From Thermotoga profunda AZM34c06 (GTDB lineage Bacteria; Thermotogota; Thermotogae; Thermotogales; DSM-5069), in the NCBI RefSeq assembly GCF_000828675.1, contig NZ_AP014510.1, positions 1,135,413 through 1,199,412 of the forward strand: DNA of 64,000 nucleotides, given 5' to 3'. Both the position numbers and the translations under genes were made by a program. The notes under the pieces were generated by a model that was not told where the DNA came from, ran no database searches, and was given only the letters and a program-made list of their open reading frames with translations. This document shows positions 19,667 to 28,757 of this stretch, piece after piece. Position 1 is the first letter of the stretch, and each line of letters opens with the position of its first letter.

Positions 19667-20837
19667 GATAAGAGTCGGAATAGTTGGCGCGGGATTTGTT
19701 TCACATATTCACATAAATGCCTATAGAGAAAATAAAGAATTCTTTGATATAGTTGGAGTCTGTGCTTCTCACATCGAAAACGCTGAAAAAGTTGCCAAGC
19801 AATATGATATTCCAAAAGTTTTTAAAGATTATCAGCAACTCATCAAAAGTGATCAAATTGATGTGATAGATGTTTGTGTTCCAACAAATGTACATGAAGA
19901 GGTCATTTTAGCTGCCATTGAAAATGGTAAAGATGTGATATGTGAAAAACCACTCACAGGTTATTTTGGCGAGGATATGCCTGATGTTGAAAAAGTTGGA
20001 GATGTTGACAAAGATCACATGTACAAGAAAGTTCTTACAAAAATACAGAAGATTGAAAACGCACTAAAATCAAGTAGATCAAAATTCATGTATGCAGAGA
20101 ATTTTGTTTATTCTCCTGCTATTAGTAAAGCAAAGAGAATGCTCTCTGTTTCAAAGGCACCTATACTTGAATTGAGAGCAGAGGAGAGTCATTCAGGTTC
20201 CCATGCCACTTATTCAAGAAAATGGAAAACAGCTGGCGGGGGAAGCCTACTGAGGATGGGTTCACACCCAATTGGTGCAGTAATACATTTAAAGCATTTT
20301 GAGGGAAAGATGAAATATGGGAAAGCAGTTCATGTGAAATCTGTCTTTGCAGAGATTGGAAAATTGACAAAAATCCAGAGTGTCAAGAACTTTGAAAAGG
20401 TATACATGGTCACTGATTGGTTTGATGTTGAAGATTGGTCATGTGCGATCTTGACTTTCGAAGACGAATCAAAAGCTATCGTGATTTCAAATGATATAAG
20501 CCTTGGTGGAGTGAAGAATTTTGTGCAAATCAATACTGCAAATGGAATGATCTATTGTAATATCACACCCAACAACATGATGGTTGCCTATACACCTTCT
20601 TCAGAAACATGGGGGAATGAATACATTGCAGAAAAAATCGAGACAAAGGCTGGTTGGACCTTCCCATCTCCTGAGGAAGACTGGGTAAGAGGTTATCCCC
20701 AGGAAATGAGAGATTTCGCTATGGCAATTTTGGGTGATAAAGAACCTGAATCGGATTTTGAACTTGCAAAAGAAACAACTAAGGTCATATACGCAGCATA
20801 TCTCTCGGCGGAAAAAGGATTGAGAATAGACCTATGA
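19659..20837 (+). CDS. Gfo/Idh/MocA family NAD(P)-dependent oxidoreductase
   Basis: A 392-aa dehydrogenase. N-terminal Rossmann motif VGIVGAGFVSHIHINAY, then the family catalytic motif CEKPLTG near residue 105, followed by an alpha/beta substrate domain with GGGSLLRMGSHPIG. Relatives oxidise polyols, inositols and sugar acids at a hydroxyl. ATG 19659 after GCGAGG overlaps the end of tctA. It probably oxidises the imported compound or an intermediate of it. Confidence 0.9.
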   Translation: MNKIRVGIVGAGFVSHIHINAYRENKEFFDIVGVCASHIENAEKVAKQYDIPKVFKDYQQLIKSDQIDVIDVCVPTNVHEEVILAAIENGKDVICEKPLTGYFGEDMPDVEKVGDVDKDHMYKKVLTKIQKIENALKSSRSKFMYAENFVYSPAISKAKRMLSVSKAPILELRAEESHSGSHATYSRKWKTAGGGSLLRMGSHPIGAVIHLKHFEGKMKYGKAVHVKSVFAEIGKLTKIQSVKNFEKVYMVTDWFDVEDWSCAILTFEDESKAIVISNDISLGGVKNFVQINTANGMIYCNITPNNMMVAYTPSSETWGNEYIAEKIETKAGWTFPSPEEDWVRGYPQEMRDFAMAILGDKEPESDFELAKETTKVIYAAYLSAEKGLRIDL

Positions 20838-20855
20838 AAATGGAGGTTTTACAAA

Positions 20856-22016
20856 ATGGATCTGTCTTGTGAATATGTTGGGCTGAAGCTGAAAAATCCA
20901 ATCATTGTTGCATCATCGGGTCTTGCAGAGAATTTAAAAAACATGAAAAAGGCGGAAGAACATGGTGCAGCATGTGTAGTAGTCAAATCTTTTTTTGAGG
21001 AAAAGGTTTGTCGAATCTCCCCAACGCCAAGATTTGAGATTATAGAAAGAAAGATGGGAAAACTCAGATCACATACGTTTTATTCTTTTGAACAAGCAAG
21101 TCCATATGAAGCAGATGAATATTTCGAAGAAGTTAGAAAAGCAATCAATACACTTTCTATTCCAGTTATACCGAGTATAAATTGCATCACGGATGAAGGA
21201 TGGAAAAAATATTCCAAGATGGCAGAACAAATCGGTGCCCCGGCACTTGAATTGAATGTTTCATGCCCACATGGATCGATTTCTTTTAGAGGTGGAGATG
21301 TTGAGGAAAAAATTTTAAATGTCGCAAAGATCGTTCGAGATAGCGTGAAAATTCCTCTGATCGTCAAACTTCCGATGCAACTTTCCTCACCACTCTCTAT
21401 GGCAAAAATGCTCGAAAGGATTGGTATAAACGGTGTTGTCATGTTCAATCGACTGACAGGCCTTGATATAGATCTTGAGAAAGAACGGCCGATCATGCAT
21501 GGTGGTTACGCGGGACATGGTGGGCCATGGGCTTTCAATTATGTTTTGAGATGGATTGCTAATAGTAGCCCACATTTGTCTTTATCAATAGCCGCATCTG
21601 GTGGTGTGGGAAGTGGCGAGGACATTATCAAATACATCTACGCTGGTGCAGATGTAGTCGAAGTGTGTAGTTTGATATACCTCTTGGGTTATGATACCAT
21701 AGATCTTCTACTCGAGCAGATAAGGCAATTCATGGAAAGAAAATCTTACAATGATTTTTCACAGTTCAGAGGCAAGGTAAGTGGCAAGGCGATCTTGGGC
21801 AATGAGGAAATCGACAGAAGGCACCTTTTCAAGGCTGTGATCGACTCACAATTGTGTACCTCTTGTGGAATTTGCCAAAAGGTTTGTATCTACGATGCAC
21901 CGATAAAGGGTGAAAAGGCATATTTCATAACAGATCTGTGTGATGGTTGCGGACTTTGCGTGAAACTCTGTCCAACGAGGGCTATCACCATGGTACATTG
22001 GGAGGAGAAAAGATGA
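20856..22016 (+). CDS. Dihydroorotate-dehydrogenase-like (PreA-like) flavoprotein with C-terminal ferredoxin domain
   Basis: A 386-aa protein. Residues 1-300 form an FMN-binding TIM barrel related to dihydroorotate dehydrogenase and the PreA subunit of dihydropyrimidine dehydrogenase (CEYVGLKLKNPIIVASSG; ALELNVSCPHGS; IAASGGVGSGEDIIKYIYAGADVVEV). Residues about 325-385 carry two 4Fe-4S motifs, CTSCGICQKVC and CDGCGLCVKLCP. True pyrimidine enzymes are possible, but the operon holds a carboxylate transporter and dehydrogenases, so reduction of a double bond in another substrate is more likely. The stop overlaps the next start as ATGA, implying a complex with the FAD protein. Confidence 0.85.
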   Translation: MDLSCEYVGLKLKNPIIVASSGLAENLKNMKKAEEHGAACVVVKSFFEEKVCRISPTPRFEIIERKMGKLRSHTFYSFEQASPYEADEYFEEVRKAINTLSIPVIPSINCITDEGWKKYSKMAEQIGAPALELNVSCPHGSISFRGGDVEEKILNVAKIVRDSVKIPLIVKLPMQLSSPLSMAKMLERIGINGVVMFNRLTGLDIDLEKERPIMHGGYAGHGGPWAFNYVLRWIANSSPHLSLSIAASGGVGSGEDIIKYIYAGADVVEVCSLIYLLGYDTIDLLLEQIRQFMERKSYNDFSQFRGKVSGKAILGNEEIDRRHLFKAVIDSQLCTSCGICQKVCIYDAPIKGEKAYFITDLCDGCGLCVKLCPTRAITMVHWEEKR

Positions 22017-23797
22017 AAAGAATTGTTGCAGATGTGGTTGTCGTCGGTGGCGGCGGAGCTGGTATGAGAGCAGCCTTAGCTGCCAAAGAAACCGCGCCTG
22101 AATTAGATGTTCTATTGATCAGTAAAAAACCTTTAGGAAAAGGCGGAACAACTGCACTTGCTTGTTCTGATAGAATGGCTTTTCACGCAACACTGCCTTA
22201 CACTTTGCCAGTTCATGATAACTTCAAAGAGCACGCTATGGATATATACAAGATCGGTGGTGAGGTTTCCGATTATGATTTGGCTGAAATCCTTGCAAAG
22301 GAAAGTGCTCATGCACTTGAATATCTGTTGCGTATAGGTGTACCTTTTGCAAAGACACCTGATGGCAAGATCGATCAATTTCTCACCGACGGATCTATAT
22401 ACCCGCGTGCGTGCTATGTGGGACCAGAGACGGCTGTAGAAATTGCAAAAGCCTTGCAAAGAGAGGTCAATCGATCGAATTTAAGAGTTATTGAAAATTT
22501 GATGGTCTATGACTTTGTTGTCAAAGATAATCGCGTGGTTGCAGCAAGGGCTATCAACTTACTAACAGATGAGCTTGTTCTTATTCAAGGGAAAACCTTT
22601 GTCTTGGCAACAGGTGGTGCGGGAGCACTTTATTTGCAGAATGTTTTTCCAAATGAAATGACAGGAGACGGATATGCTGCTGCACTCAAGGCAGGGGCCG
22701 AGCTTGTCAATATGGAATTCATGCAGATCGGTATCTGTCATCCACATCTGCTCTTTGCGAGCTCGGGAAGCATGTTCAGGGCATTGCCGAGAATTGTCGA
22801 CGAAACCCAAAGGGAGTTTCTACAAGATTATCTCAACGAATCAGATAGAGCAGAACTCGTCGTTCTTGAATTCAAAAAAGGTGCTCACTGGCCAGTCTCG
22901 TATGAATCGCCAACAAAGGTGATAGACCTTGCGGTCTATGCGCATACTTTGAAAGGACACAAGGTGTATCTGGACTTCACGAAAAATCCCACTTACTTTT
23001 CAGCAGAAAAGATACCACAGGAGATACTCAAATGGAGCGAAAAGGTCTCGAGTGAGTTGTTTGTGAATACTACTCCATACGAAAGGTTGGCAAAGATCAA
23101 TCCAGCAGTTGTTGAATGGCTGAAAAAAAGACATATAGATCTTTCGAAAGAACCCATTCAGGTGCAAAATGCCTTACAGCACTTTCAAGGTGGTATTAAA
23201 ATAGACAAAGACGCGAGAACATCGGTGAAGGGCTTGTATGCAGCTGGAGAATGTGCAGGAGGTCAACATGGTGCAAACAGGCCGGGTGGAAACTCTTTAC
23301 TTGATACACAAGTTTTTGGAAAAATCTCTGGACAAAATGCAGCACTCGAGGCAAGACAAGTTCCTTTAACCCAAATTGATGTAGATACAGATGAGAGTCA
23401 GTTCTCACAAGGTGCAATACCTTCTTTGAAGGCACGGAAAATGATCATTGATGCTATTTCGCAATCTGCGTTCTTAATCAGACAGGAACAGCAAATTACA
23501 AAGGCTCTAAGCATCGTTGAGTCCATTGAAAAACAGGGTATCTGCAAAGATGAAAACGGCTTAGCTCATTTACTTGAGACAAAGAACATGCTTATCGTTG
23601 CAAAGGTGATTCTCACATCAATTTTATTAAGGGATGAAAGCAGAGGACCTCATTTGCGATTTTCTCATTTTGATCCACCAGTTATCAATTTTCTGCCAAG
23701 AAGAGATAATTGGAACAAGTATGTCGTTTTTTGGCTTGACGAAGATCAGAGACTCCGTTATGAGATAAGAATTCCTGTCAGACCAAGAGGTGATTGA
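22013..23797 (+). CDS. FAD-dependent oxidoreductase, fumarate reductase/succinate dehydrogenase flavoprotein type
   Basis: A 594-aa FAD_binding_2 flavoprotein. It has the dinucleotide motif VVVVGGGGAGMRAALAAKE, the FAD contact VLATGGAGALYLQ, and the C-terminal signature GLYAAGECAGGQHGANRPGG. The segment around MEFMQIGICHPHLL stands where fumarate reductases have MEFxQFHPTG, so the substrate is probably not fumarate. No signal peptide: cytoplasmic. ATG 22013 overlaps the preceding stop (ATGA); its electrons may pass through the two FeS clusters of that neighbour, as in AprAB-like pairs. Confidence 0.87.
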   Translation: MKRIVADVVVVGGGGAGMRAALAAKETAPELDVLLISKKPLGKGGTTALACSDRMAFHATLPYTLPVHDNFKEHAMDIYKIGGEVSDYDLAEILAKESAHALEYLLRIGVPFAKTPDGKIDQFLTDGSIYPRACYVGPETAVEIAKALQREVNRSNLRVIENLMVYDFVVKDNRVVAARAINLLTDELVLIQGKTFVLATGGAGALYLQNVFPNEMTGDGYAAALKAGAELVNMEFMQIGICHPHLLFASSGSMFRALPRIVDETQREFLQDYLNESDRAELVVLEFKKGAHWPVSYESPTKVIDLAVYAHTLKGHKVYLDFTKNPTYFSAEKIPQEILKWSEKVSSELFVNTTPYERLAKINPAVVEWLKKRHIDLSKEPIQVQNALQHFQGGIKIDKDARTSVKGLYAAGECAGGQHGANRPGGNSLLDTQVFGKISGQNAALEARQVPLTQIDVDTDESQFSQGAIPSLKARKMIIDAISQSAFLIRQEQQITKALSIVESIEKQGICKDENGLAHLLETKNMLIVAKVILTSILLRDESRGPHLRFSHFDPPVINFLPRRDNWNKYVVFWLDEDQRLRYEIRIPVRPRGD

Positions 23798-24889
23798 ATG
23801 AAATCAAAAGCGATGGTACTTGAACAATTCAACAAACCACTTGTTTTGAAAGAGTTTGAGTTGTCAAGATTGCCTGAAGGTGCTGTACTTGTGAAGCTGT
23901 TGGCAAGTGGTGTTTGTGGCAGTGATCTTCACATGGCAAAAGGTGAAGACCCACGAACTCCGCTACCGATAATCCTTGGACATGAAGGTGTCGGAGAGAT
24001 TGTACAGATGGATGGCGAGAAAAAGGATCTCAATGGTGAAAAACTCAATCCCGGCGATAGAGTAATTTGGAATCGAGGGATAGTCTGTAACGAATGCTTT
24101 TGGTGCAAGGTGGCAAAACAACCATACCTTTGTCCGAACAGGAAGATCTACGGCATAAATCTTTCATGCAAAGAATATCCACATCTGTTTGGTGCATACA
24201 GTGAATACATGGTTCTGCTCAAAGAAACAGAGTTTGTTAAAATTCCCAAATCGATCGATCCAGCCAATCTGGTGATGGCTGGTTGTTCTGGTGCAACTTC
24301 AATGCATGGCTTTGATGTGCTCACAGAACCATTATTAGGTAAAACTGTAGTCGTACAAGGCGCTGGACCTTTAGGTGTCTTCTGTGTTGTCGCTGCCAAA
24401 TCGTTGGGTGCTTCTACAGTGGTGATGATAAGCGGAACCAAACAAAGACTCGATCTGGCAATGGAGGCAGGGGCAGATTTGGTTCTAAACCGTCACGAAA
24501 GCTCCTTAGAGGAAAGAATTGCAATTGTGCAGAATCTCACACATAAACATGGAGCAGATGTGGTAATAGAAGCAAGTGGCAGTAGCAATGCATTGATTGA
24601 AGGTTTCAAATTACTCAGACGTGGAGGTACATATCTTGTGACTGGTGTCGCTGTACCCCAGCAAGCTATACCAGTCGATGTATACCACGATTTGGTTCTA
24701 AAAAACATCGATCTGAAAGGTATATGGGTCAGCGATGCAAGACATTTGGTTCAGGCAGTTGAGTTGGTAATTCGACACGAGAAGATTTTTGAAAAACTCA
24801 TCACACACAGATTACCTTTAGAACAGGCAAATGAAGCCCTTAGACTGATCGAAGAAAGGCAGGCGTTGAAGGTTGTCCTTACATATTAA
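23798..24889 (+). CDS. Zinc-dependent medium-chain alcohol dehydrogenase
   Basis: A 363-aa MDR-family dehydrogenase related to threonine and sorbitol dehydrogenases. Catalytic zinc ligands are visible in GVCGSDLHM and GHEGVGEI. A lobe with several cysteines (CNECFWCKVAKQPYLC) binds structural zinc. The NAD motif is VVQGAGPLGVFCV near residue 185. The ATG follows the previous stop with no gap, so translation is coupled. It probably oxidises a secondary alcohol or polyol acid intermediate of the pathway. Confidence 0.93.
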   Translation: MKSKAMVLEQFNKPLVLKEFELSRLPEGAVLVKLLASGVCGSDLHMAKGEDPRTPLPIILGHEGVGEIVQMDGEKKDLNGEKLNPGDRVIWNRGIVCNECFWCKVAKQPYLCPNRKIYGINLSCKEYPHLFGAYSEYMVLLKETEFVKIPKSIDPANLVMAGCSGATSMHGFDVLTEPLLGKTVVVQGAGPLGVFCVVAAKSLGASTVVMISGTKQRLDLAMEAGADLVLNRHESSLEERIAIVQNLTHKHGADVVIEASGSSNALIEGFKLLRRGGTYLVTGVAVPQQAIPVDVYHDLVLKNIDLKGIWVSDARHLVQAVELVIRHEKIFEKLITHRLPLEQANEALRLIEERQALKVVLTY

Positions 24890-25685
24890 GGAGCTAAATG
24901 AAGAGAAGAAATTTCTGGGAAGTCCCAAGAAATTACTCGAAATCATGGAATATGTTGTTCGAAATCCTACGAGTGTGAGTACGACAGATGTGGCAAAGAA
25001 TTTTTCGATGAGTATTTCCAACGCCTTTAAGTATCTGAAATTATTAGAAGAATATGGTTTTGTCGTTAAGAATCAGGAAAAAAAGTATGTTCCAGGCTTC
25101 AAGTTTGTCGATTTTGGAAGCATAGTATTGCGCAGAGTAACATTAAGAGATATAGCAAGACCTTATCTCTTTGACCTGGTGGCAAAGACTCATCAAACTG
25201 TTAACTTGGTTGTGCGTGATGGTGATATGGCAGTCTATGTTGAAAAGATCGAAAGCGCTGATAGTATGCCTCTGATGTCTCGCATTGGCATGCAGATGCC
25301 ACTTTACAGTACAAGCTTTGGCAAAGCCATATTGGCTTACTTGACAGAAGAAGAACTACAACAATACCTTGCACGAGTCGAACTTGTGAAAAGAACTAAT
25401 AAAACCATTGTCGATCGACAAAGGTTAATCGAACATCTGAAAAAGGTAAGACAACAGGGCTATGCCATCGATAATGAGGAAAATGAGTATGGAGTTAGGT
25501 GTATAGGTTGTGTTATTCTGAATCACGAAGGTAAGCCAGTTGGTGCGGTGAGTATAACAGGTTCGAAAACCAAACTCACTATGAATTTGATCAAGAAATA
25601 TGCGCTGTTGGTGATGGCTTGTGCCAACGAAATCTCAAATAAGCTTGGTTATGATCTTCAAAAAACTCTAAAAGATTCTGTTTGA
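24873..25685 (+). CDS. IclR-family transcriptional regulator
   Basis: About 270 aa: N-terminal winged helix (residues 15-80, with TTDVAKNFSMSISNAFKYLKLLEEYGF) and the C-terminal IclR ligand-binding domain (LMSRIGMQMPLYSTSFGKAILAY). It is the last gene of the operon and probably represses it from 16613-16641. The start is uncertain: only TTG 24873, overlapping the dehydrogenase by 17 bases, is in frame. A good Shine-Dalgarno AAGGAG at 24889-24894 precedes an ATG (24898) that is out of frame, so either the TTG is used or the sequence has an indel here. Confidence 0.9.
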   Translation: MSLHIKELNEEKKFLGSPKKLLEIMEYVVRNPTSVSTTDVAKNFSMSISNAFKYLKLLEEYGFVVKNQEKKYVPGFKFVDFGSIVLRRVTLRDIARPYLFDLVAKTHQTVNLVVRDGDMAVYVEKIESADSMPLMSRIGMQMPLYSTSFGKAILAYLTEEELQQYLARVELVKRTNKTIVDRQRLIEHLKKVRQQGYAIDNEENEYGVRCIGCVILNHEGKPVGAVSITGSKTKLTMNLIKKYALLVMACANEISNKLGYDLQKTLKDSV

Positions 25686-25764
25686 CTTTCTTTTATCACA
25701 ATCGGAATGTGTTTTCTGGCTGATTTTTGTAACATAAAGCTGCGTTTTTCTTGGACCTTCAGTG

Positions 25765-26607
25765 TTAAGATACTTTGTCTCTCTTCCGCGGTGATGCAAA
25801 TGGGGATTTTTTCAGAGAAAGAAAGACAAGTAATAGAGAAAATCCCAACAATACCAGTACTGGACCTGGTGGGAGATCAAAATAATAGGCGATTAGAAAA
25901 CCAATGAAAGATGCTACTAAATTGAAAGAAATAGCTTTTATGATCGCCTGTTTCAAAGACAGAGCAAATGCCTTTGCGAACACTCCAGGCAAGACCAAGA
26001 ATGCTCCCATAACTATGACGCCGGCTATTTTCAAAGCAGATACCACGACAAAAGATGTCAAAAAGAGTACCAACAGTTTAATTGCACTGGTATTCACGCC
26101 ATAGAATTTTGCCATGGTTTCATCGAAGATCCAATAGGATATTTCGTAGATCTTTGTAAAGATTGCAACGATTGTTATCGCAGCGACTATGGACAGAAAA
26201 TAGATATCTTCTTTTGTAACCATGAGTATATTTCCAAAAAGATAAGAGGTCACATCTGTTGTATAGCGAGGTGACTTGGAAAAAATGATGACACCAATGG
26301 ACATAAAGACAGGTAGCAAGATCCCAATTGCCGTACTCTCACGAAAGATTTGAGTACTGTTCAATTTGTAAGTGAGATAAGCAAAAGCAACGGTTGCAAG
26401 CATTGCACCTAAGAAGATGTTGAATCTTGCAATCACAGCCAGCGCAACACCGGCAAATATGGCATGGGCTAAGCCATCCCCTATGAACTCCATGCCTCTG
26501 TAGACGATAATCGGTGATGCAGTACCAGTTGATATGGCAACGATCAGTGTGGCTATGAACGCATATCTCAAAAATTCAAAATTGACGATGTCACTGAGTA
26601 TACTCAT
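25765..26607 (-). CDS. znuB: Zinc/manganese ABC transporter permease
   Basis: A 280-aa ABC-3 family permease with eight or more helices. It has GDGLAHAIFAGVALAVI and GVIVMGAFLVLPGVFAKAF typical of ZnuB/MntB/TroC. ATG 26607 after AAGGACGTGAAAG is preferred to the longer frame because it leaves only 17 bases of overlap with znuC. Last gene of the zur-znuA-znuC-znuB operon; works with ZnuA and ZnuC to import a divalent metal. It converges with the IclR gene, 79 bases apart. Confidence 0.93.
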   Translation of the reverse strand: MSILSDIVNFEFLRYAFIATLIVAISTGTASPIIVYRGMEFIGDGLAHAIFAGVALAVIARFNIFLGAMLATVAFAYLTYKLNSTQIFRESTAIGILLPVFMSIGVIIFSKSPRYTTDVTSYLFGNILMVTKEDIYFLSIVAAITIVAIFTKIYEISYWIFDETMAKFYGVNTSAIKLLVLFLTSFVVVSALKIAGVIVMGAFLVLPGVFAKAFALSLKQAIIKAISFNLVASFIGFLIAYYFDLPPGPVLVLLGFSLLLVFLSLKKSPFASPRKRDKVS

Positions 26608-27328
26608 TTCTTTCACGTCCTTTGTGTTCAACTTCGTAGTGCTGGTGTCCTCTGATCCAGATATCGAACTGACCAAACATCCTTTTGACATCTTCCAAAT
26701 TCACACTCTGTGTTGAGCCATGACAGTGAAGTGTTTTGTTCAAACACATTATGTTTTCACATTTTTCGAATATCAAACCTATATCATGACTAACCATGAG
26801 GATCGTTATCTTTTTTCTCTGATTGAAATCGTTGAGCAAGTTATAGAATCTTGCCTTGCCCATTTCGTCTACTCCAGATTCTGGTTCATCCAGTATGAGT
26901 ATCTCTGGATTCAAAATTAATGCACGGGCAAGTGAAACACGTTGAAATTCTCCACCAGATAGAGTACCAATCAGCTTTTGACCAAAACCACTTAGTCCGA
27001 CTTCTTCTAAAACTTCTTCAACCTTTTCCTTCCAATCGGGTTGCTTTCTGATTGGAAGTCTCACAAAATCACAAACTCTCATGGGAAAATCGCGGTTGAA
27101 AGAAGAGAGTTGTGGTACATAACCTATTTTGCCGTTGATTATCACAGTACCTGTATGATCAATAAATCCCAAAATAGCTTTTACTAAAGTCGATTTGCCA
27201 GCACCATTTGGACCAATGATTCCAGTGAAGGAACCTACCTTTATCTCGAATGAGATATTTTTCAATATTTCTACATCGTTGAATTTGACAGATAAACCTT
27301 TTACAGCTATTGCGATGTTATTTTCCAT
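26591..27328 (-). CDS. znuC: Zinc/manganese ABC transporter ATPase
   Basis: A 245-aa ABC ATPase. Walker A is GPNGAGKST, the signature is LSGGEFQR, Walker B is EILILDEPESGVD, and the switch His is in VSHD. ATG 27328 is preceded by GGGGGAGATCG and lies inside the last 11 bases of znuA. It powers ZnuB-mediated import. A C-terminal tail of about 25 residues contains HGS and HQHYEVEHKGRERN, a few histidines of unclear role. Confidence 0.95.
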   Translation of the reverse strand: MENNIAIAVKGLSVKFNDVEILKNISFEIKVGSFTGIIGPNGAGKSTLVKAILGFIDHTGTVIINGKIGYVPQLSSFNRDFPMRVCDFVRLPIRKQPDWKEKVEEVLEEVGLSGFGQKLIGTLSGGEFQRVSLARALILNPEILILDEPESGVDEMGKARFYNLLNDFNQRKKITILMVSHDIGLIFEKCENIMCLNKTLHCHGSTQSVNLEDVKRMFGQFDIWIRGHQHYEVEHKGRERNEYTQ

Positions 27329-28175
27329 CGATCTCCCCCTTAATGGTTTTATATGCGTTTTCGAACAGATCAACTATACTCTTTGCATTCAGTCCTAATG
27401 GATCAAGAATTCGATATTCTACCTTGAGCTCTTTTGATATAGTATCTATTGCTGATGGATTAAATTGCGGGCCAACAAAGATGCCTAACAATTTGGAATT
27501 TCTGGCTTGTTCTAATATTTCTTTTATGTGCGAAATTGTCGGCTGTTTTCCATGACCTTCTTCGACAGACAATATCTTTATACCGTATTTTCTGAACAGA
27601 TAAAGATAAGATGGATGATCAAGAATCACGACGGAATTTGTGTACTTTGAGAAAAGTTCGTCAAAACGAATTGAAAGAGTTTTCAGAGACTCTATAAGAA
27701 CACTCGCACGCGATCTGTAAACTGCGGCATTTGCTGGATCTTTCCTTACAAGTTCATCTGCTATGGAAGGTATTATATAATCACTCAAAAAATCTAGTGA
27801 AAGCCAAATGTGTGGATTGAATTCTTCGTGATTTTCGTTATCTTTTTCTCTGTGGATCTCGTCTGAAGCAATTAGATCCTGCGGTATATACTTTGTAAGA
27901 TACAGAACATTTTTGTAATTCTTCAAATATGCATCGTCCAGCCCCAAACCGTTTGCGATTATTAAATCAGCTTTTGCAAGTTTCTTCATATCACTCACCG
28001 TAGGGCTGAAAGAATGTGGATCGCTACCAGGTTTGATCAGTAAAGTCAGATTGATTTTGTCGTTCGCAATTTCTTTGAGTATCAAATAGTAAGGATTTAT
28101 AGTGGCAATCACCTCCAAAGAAGATGCGAAGATCGCCACTGTGCCAAGTAGGAGGATTAAAACCACAGCTTTCAT
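27318..28175 (-). CDS. znuA: Zinc/manganese ABC transporter substrate-binding protein
   Basis: A 285-aa cluster A-I (ZnuA/TroA) metal-binding protein. Signal peptide 1-17. Expected metal ligands are His in GSDPHSF, His in FNPHIW and His in LDHPSY. A short loop HREKDNENHEEF replaces the long His-rich loop of many zinc binders. The start overlaps the stop of the regulator gene as ATGA. Zinc is favoured by the presence of a Fur/Zur gene in the operon; manganese or iron cannot be ruled out by sequence. Confidence 0.94.
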   Translation of the reverse strand: MKAVVLILLLGTVAIFASSLEVIATINPYYLILKEIANDKINLTLLIKPGSDPHSFSPTVSDMKKLAKADLIIANGLGLDDAYLKNYKNVLYLTKYIPQDLIASDEIHREKDNENHEEFNPHIWLSLDFLSDYIIPSIADELVRKDPANAAVYRSRASVLIESLKTLSIRFDELFSKYTNSVVILDHPSYLYLFRKYGIKILSVEEGHGKQPTISHIKEILEQARNSKLLGIFVGPQFNPSAIDTISKELKVEYRILDPLGLNAKSIVDLFENAYKTIKGEIDGK

Positions 28176-28549
28176 CTTTTATCAACCTCCTGTTGTTGCA
28201 AACATTTTGGGCATAGACCTTTGAACAGAATGAAGTGTTCCTGTATTTGAATTTTCATTTTCCTCTGAAGATGTTTTTCGTATTCTTCTATGAAACAATC
28301 GTAAATTGGGAAGAAATGGTTGCACTTTGAACATATGAAAAAATGCTTGTGTTCAGATGAAGAATAATAATAGCTGCATTGATGAAGCGAGAATGACTTT
28401 ATCTGACCTGTTCTTAACAAGTAATCAAGAGCTCTGTAAACCGTTGGGAGACTGGTTTTAGATAACTTTTCTATGTCGTAGGCACTCAATGGCACTGAGG
28501 AGGTTTCGATGATCTGAAATATGTTATCTCTATTTCTGGTCGTTCTCAT
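28172..28549 (-). CDS. zur: Fur-family metal regulator, probably Zur
   Basis: A 125-aa Fur-family repressor. Winged-helix N-terminus (AYDIEKLSKTSLPTVYRALDYLL), then the metal site HKHFFICSKCNH and a second CPKC motif for structural zinc. I use ATG 28549 after GAAGGTGG; the frame continues upstream to 28648 but that extension is a translation of the operator. First gene of the znu operon, with a perfect Fur box 21 bases ahead of its start, so it should repress itself and the transporter. Confidence 0.92.
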   Translation of the reverse strand: MRTTRNRDNIFQIIETSSVPLSAYDIEKLSKTSLPTVYRALDYLLRTGQIKSFSLHQCSYYYSSSEHKHFFICSKCNHFFPIYDCFIEEYEKHLQRKMKIQIQEHFILFKGLCPKCLQQQEVDKR

Positions 28550-28569
28550 GATCTTACCACCTTCTTTAT

Positions 28570-28601
28570 GATAATGATAATCATTATCATTTTTATGATA
28601 A
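28570..28601. promoter_or_regulatory. Perfect Fur/Zur box plus overlapping second palindrome
   Basis: 28570-28588 reads GATAATGATAATCATTATC, identical to the classical 19-bp Fur box. A second palindrome, TTATCAT-tttt-ATGATAA (28584-28601), overlaps it. It lies between the zur-znu operon (leftward) and the S9 peptidase gene (rightward), and could control either. Confidence 0.9.
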
Positions 28602-28757
28602 CACATTTTTGCTATCCAATCAGAAGTGTTACAATTGTAGAAATACAACCAAGATATGAAAGAGTCAAATTATTTTGGTTGGAAATAAGACAAGGAAGAA
28701 AAGTCCAAAGATTTTTTCTATTAATTGAACATCTCAACTTTTCAGGGAGGGATTGTG

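Noticed and set aside
20856-22016. Assignment as the pyrimidine biosynthesis enzyme PyrD
   Set aside because: The C-terminal two-cluster ferredoxin domain and the catabolic operon do not fit PyrD, and no pyr genes are adjacent.
28550-28648. N-terminal extension of the Fur-family protein
   Set aside because: The added residues come from translating the Fur box; the ATG at 28549 has a ribosome binding site and gives a normal family start.
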